16,682 nt of DNA from Chloroflexota bacterium (GTDB lineage: Bacteria > Chloroflexota > Dehalococcoidia > GIF9 > UBA5629). The stretch is from positions 1 to 16,682 of the forward strand of contig JAPLHM010000146.1 of assembly GCA_026389635.1 (NCBI GenBank), read 5' to 3'. The notes under the pieces were generated by a model. The model ran no database searches and was not told the origin of the DNA. It saw only the letters and a list, made by a program, of their open reading frames with translations. The position numbers and the translations under genes are program-made. Shown here piece after piece: positions 14,671 to 16,682 of the stretch; within the stretch, counting starts at the first letter, position 1; each line of letters begins with the position of its first letter.

Positions 14671-14934
14671 ATGGCCTACAAGATAACTGATGATTGTATC
14701 AGCTGCGGCGCGTGCGAGGCCGAGTGCAAAAATGCGGCTATTAAAGAGGGGGCGACCATCTACGAAATAGAGGCCGCCAAGTGTACCGAGTGTGCAGGCT
14801 GGTTCGACAAGCCCAAGTGCGTCGAGGTCTGCCCGGTCGACTGCTGCGTGCCCGATCCCGACCACAAGGAGTCGAAAGACCAGCTCCTGGAAAAGTGGAA
14901 GAAGCTGCATCCCGGCAAGACGCCCCAGGCGTAA
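14671..14934 (+). CDS. Dicluster 2[4Fe-4S] ferredoxin, YfhL/Alvin type
   Basis: This is an 87-residue soluble electron carrier with two [4Fe-4S] clusters. The ligands are Cys9, 12, 15, 19 in the first motif and Cys38, 41, 50, 54 in the second. The second motif has the eight-residue insert (CAGWFDKPKC) and the acidic C-terminal helix typical of YfhL-like ferredoxins. The usual Pro after the fourth cysteine is Lys20 here, and an extra Cys58-Cys59 pair follows the second motif. The frame opens at TTG 14653, but that codon overlaps the ribosome-binding site GGAGGT (14655-14660). ATG 14671 with a 10-nt spacer is the true start and gives MAYKITDDC. Its redox partner is not shown by the sequence. 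Confidence 0.93.
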   Translation: MAYKITDDCISCGACEAECKNAAIKEGATIYEIEAAKCTECAGWFDKPKCVEVCPVDCCVPDPDHKESKDQLLEKWKKLHPGKTPQA

Positions 14935-14966
14935 TAACAACGGATATTCCGGGATAACCTTTATAT

Positions 14967-15683
14967 ATGCTGACCATCGACCTTGATCTCCTCGAGATCA
15001 ACGGCAAGGAAGACATACTTGACGCCGGCTGCGGCCATGGCCGTCACATCTGGCAGGTGTGCAAAATCAACGGTGGCCGTTCCGTGGCATTCGACCTGGA
15101 CGCCGCCAGCCTCAAGCATGCCTGGTGCATGCTTTGCGAGATGGACAAGAAAAAGGAGACCGTGGGGGACTGGCACCTGGTCTCGGGAAGCGTGACCAGC
15201 CTGCCCTTCGAGGACGGGCTATTCGACAAGGTGGTATGCTCGGAGGTGCTGGAGCACGTGCCCGACGATTCTGCCGCGGTATCGGAGTTTACCCGCGTGC
15301 TCAGGCCGGGCGGCATCCTGGCAGTCAGCGTGCCGTCGCATTTCGCCGAGTCGGTCTGCTGGAAGATATCGGCTGATTACCACAATTCACCCGGGGGGCA
15401 TATCAGGATCTACAGGCTGTCCGAGATAATGGAGTTGCTGAAAAAGCACGACCTGGATATCTACGCCATCCGCTACAAGCATGCGCTTCACTCCATTTAC
15501 TGGTGGTCCAAGGGGCTGTTCGGTCTCAAAAACGAAAAGGCTTTCGTGCCGTCGCAGTATTACAAGTTCTTAGTCTGGGACATCTACAGCGGGCACCGCT
15601 ACACCAAGTGGCTGGAGAACGGACTCAACCACGTCTTTCCCAAGAGCACCGTGATATACTGCCGCAAGCCCGCAGCGGCGTAG
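14967..15683 (+). CDS. Class I SAM-dependent methyltransferase, substrate unknown
   Basis: This is a 238-residue methyltransferase with a Rossmann-like SAM domain in its first half. Motif I is ILDAGCGHGRH (17-27), the acidic post-I strand end is FDLD (42-45), FDKVVCSEVLEHV (86-98) is motif II, and LRPGGILAVSVP (112-123) is motif III. This is the Methyltransf_11/25 type. The C-terminal part (about 125-238) has a GGHIRIYRLSEI segment and many aromatic residues. I cannot name the substrate; lipid, quinone or small-molecule targets are all possible. The gap from the ferredoxin gene is 32 nt, so they may share a transcript. The ribosome-binding site is weak (GGGATAA). It converges on proC with 19 bp between stop codons. 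Confidence 0.87.
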   Translation: MLTIDLDLLEINGKEDILDAGCGHGRHIWQVCKINGGRSVAFDLDAASLKHAWCMLCEMDKKKETVGDWHLVSGSVTSLPFEDGLFDKVVCSEVLEHVPDDSAAVSEFTRVLRPGGILAVSVPSHFAESVCWKISADYHNSPGGHIRIYRLSEIMELLKKHDLDIYAIRYKHALHSIYWWSKGLFGLKNEKAFVPSQYYKFLVWDIYSGHRYTKWLENGLNHVFPKSTVIYCRKPAAA

Positions 15684-15702
15684 TCCAGCCGTCTCAATCA
15701 TT

Positions 15703-16512
15703 TCACCCCTGCTGTTTTGCGCCTATGCTTTTGGCCTTTTCGTAAGCAGCCGTGACCGCGTTTACCACCAGCGAGCGCAGTCCGCCGCTTTCCAAGCGCA
15801 GCAGGGCCTCGCTGGTCGTGCCCCCCGGTGAGGTGACCATATTCCTCAGTTCGGCGGGATGCTTAGACATTTTTTTCATGGCCTCGGCGGAGCCGGCAAC
15901 TGTCTCGATAACGAGCTTTTGCGCCGTATCCCGGGGAAGGCCGATATGGACACCCGCGTCAATCAGCGCCTCGATAAACAGGAACACGTAGGCCGGGCCG
16001 CTGCCGCTGATAGCCGTGGCCATGTCTAAATATCTCTCATCAGCGAAATGCAGCTCCTCGCCCATAGAGGACAGTATCAGACGGGCCGTATCATATTTTT
16101 CGGCCGATAGTTCCTTTGATGAAGTCCACACGGTCATGCCCCTGCCTACCTGCGCCGGGGTATTGGGCATGGCGCGTACAACCGCGCCGTACTTGAGGCG
16201 ACGGCAGATGGTCTCCAGGCTGACCCCGGCGGCGATGGATATGACCAGTTGGGATTTAAGGTGTGCCGATATCTGCTCCATAACGCCGTCCATCTCCTGC
16301 GGCTTGATGGCTAAAATGACGGCGTCAACCCCTTTTACGGCTGCGGCGTTATCGTCGCCAACCGCTACCCCGTATTTTTTGCGGGCCAGCTCCCGCCGTT
16401 CCCGCGAGACGTCGCTGACAATGATATCCCCCTTGGCGGCCAGCCTGGCGCGCAGAATGCTCTTGACCAGTGCCCCGCCCATGGTACCTCCCCCGATTAC
16501 AGCAACCTTCAT
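15703..16512 (-). CDS. proC: Pyrroline-5-carboxylate reductase
   Basis: ProC reduces 1-pyrroline-5-carboxylate to proline with NADPH, the last step of proline synthesis. The 269 residues match the family. The N-terminal dinucleotide-binding loop is VIGGGTMGGAL (5-15). AIKPQ (68-72), RAMPNTPA (113-120), AISGSGPAYVF (167-177) and the signature SPGGTTSEAL (228-237) follow. Start ATG 16512 has AAAGGAG a few bases upstream, lying inside the end of the preceding gene. It is 3 nt downstream of yggS, a frequent pairing in bacteria. Confidence 0.97.
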   Translation of the reverse strand: MKVAVIGGGTMGGALVKSILRARLAAKGDIIVSDVSRERRELARKKYGVAVGDDNAAAVKGVDAVILAIKPQEMDGVMEQISAHLKSQLVISIAAGVSLETICRRLKYGAVVRAMPNTPAQVGRGMTVWTSSKELSAEKYDTARLILSSMGEELHFADERYLDMATAISGSGPAYVFLFIEALIDAGVHIGLPRDTAQKLVIETVAGSAEAMKKMSKHPAELRNMVTSPGGTTSEALLRLESGGLRSLVVNAVTAAYEKAKSIGAKQQG

Positions 16513-16515
16513 AGT

Positions 16516-16682
16516 TCAGCTCCTTTCACCGAATATTGCGCGCCCTATCCTTATCATGGTGGCGCCCTCTTCTACAGCCACCTCGAAATCGTCCGTCATA
16601 CCCATGGACAGCTCCTTGAAGCCATAGGCCGAATTGAGTCCCCTCAGGGCAGCAAATAGCGGCCTGGCCTGCTCCGCGTCAG
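16516..16682 (-). CDS. YggS-type PLP-binding protein, C-terminal part (runs off the window)
   Basis: The last 55 codons of a minus-strand gene enter from the right edge and end at a TGA at 16518-16516. The translated tail contains LSMGMTDDFEVAVEEG followed by ATMIRIGRAIFGERS, the very characteristic C-terminus of the YggS/YlmE (PLPBP) family. Members bind pyridoxal phosphate and keep PLP and amino-acid pools balanced. The PLP-binding lysine would be in the part outside the window. It is 3 nt upstream of proC and surely in the same operon. Only the 5' part is missing; the visible part looks intact. Confidence 0.93.
   Translation of the reverse strand, partial: DAEQARPLFAALRGLNSAYGFKELSMGMTDDFEVAVEEGATMIRIGRAIFGERS

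Overview
The window is a compact stretch of bacterial chromosome of moderately high G+C. It looks like a deep-branching anaerobe, most likely Chloroflexota (Dehalococcoidia-like). That placement is an inference, from an eleven-subunit complex I operon with no NADH-oxidising module (no nuoE, nuoF or nuoG), from the wording of the first iron-sulfur motif of NuoI, and from heavy use of GTG and TTG starts. No marker gene in the window proves it. I see no mobile element, CRISPR array, tRNA or rRNA.

Layout. Positions 18-1420 (+) hold the two subunits of an oxygen-sensitive class I fumarate hydratase. They converge, with only 4 bp between stop codons, on the end of a long minus-strand operon. That operon is read from 13389 down to 1425 in the order nuoA-B-C-D-H-I-J-K, a small DUF2007-type gene, nuoL-M-N, NAD kinase, a GNAT acetyltransferase and an ADP-ribose-pyrophosphatase-type NUDIX hydrolase. 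Most junctions overlap or are a few bases apart; the largest gap is 36 nt. A divergent promoter region (13390-13552) separates it from rsmD-coaD (+). A dicluster ferredoxin of YfhL type and a SAM methyltransferase of unknown substrate follow on the plus strand. The methyltransferase converges on proC, which lies just downstream of the 3' end of a yggS-type PLP-binding protein gene that runs off the right edge.

How it fits together. The Nuo genes encode a complete membrane arm (A, H, J, K, L, M, N) and a quinone-reducing connecting module (B, C, D, I). The product should be a proton-pumping quinone oxidoreductase fed by something other than the NADH module, possibly ferredoxin or another redox partner. 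The tail of the operon holds enzymes of pyridine-nucleotide and acyl-CoA or amino-acid metabolism (NAD kinase, ADP-ribose hydrolase, acetyltransferase), which ties cofactor supply to the respiratory complex at least at the transcript level.

The window is mostly well-known housekeeping and respiratory genes. I do not see a clearly new multi-gene system. The points most worth a second look are the DUF2007 gene inside the nuo operon, the cofactor-enzyme tail, loss of two normally acidic residues near the quinone and E-channel region (NuoA and NuoH), and the repeat-bearing divergent promoter.
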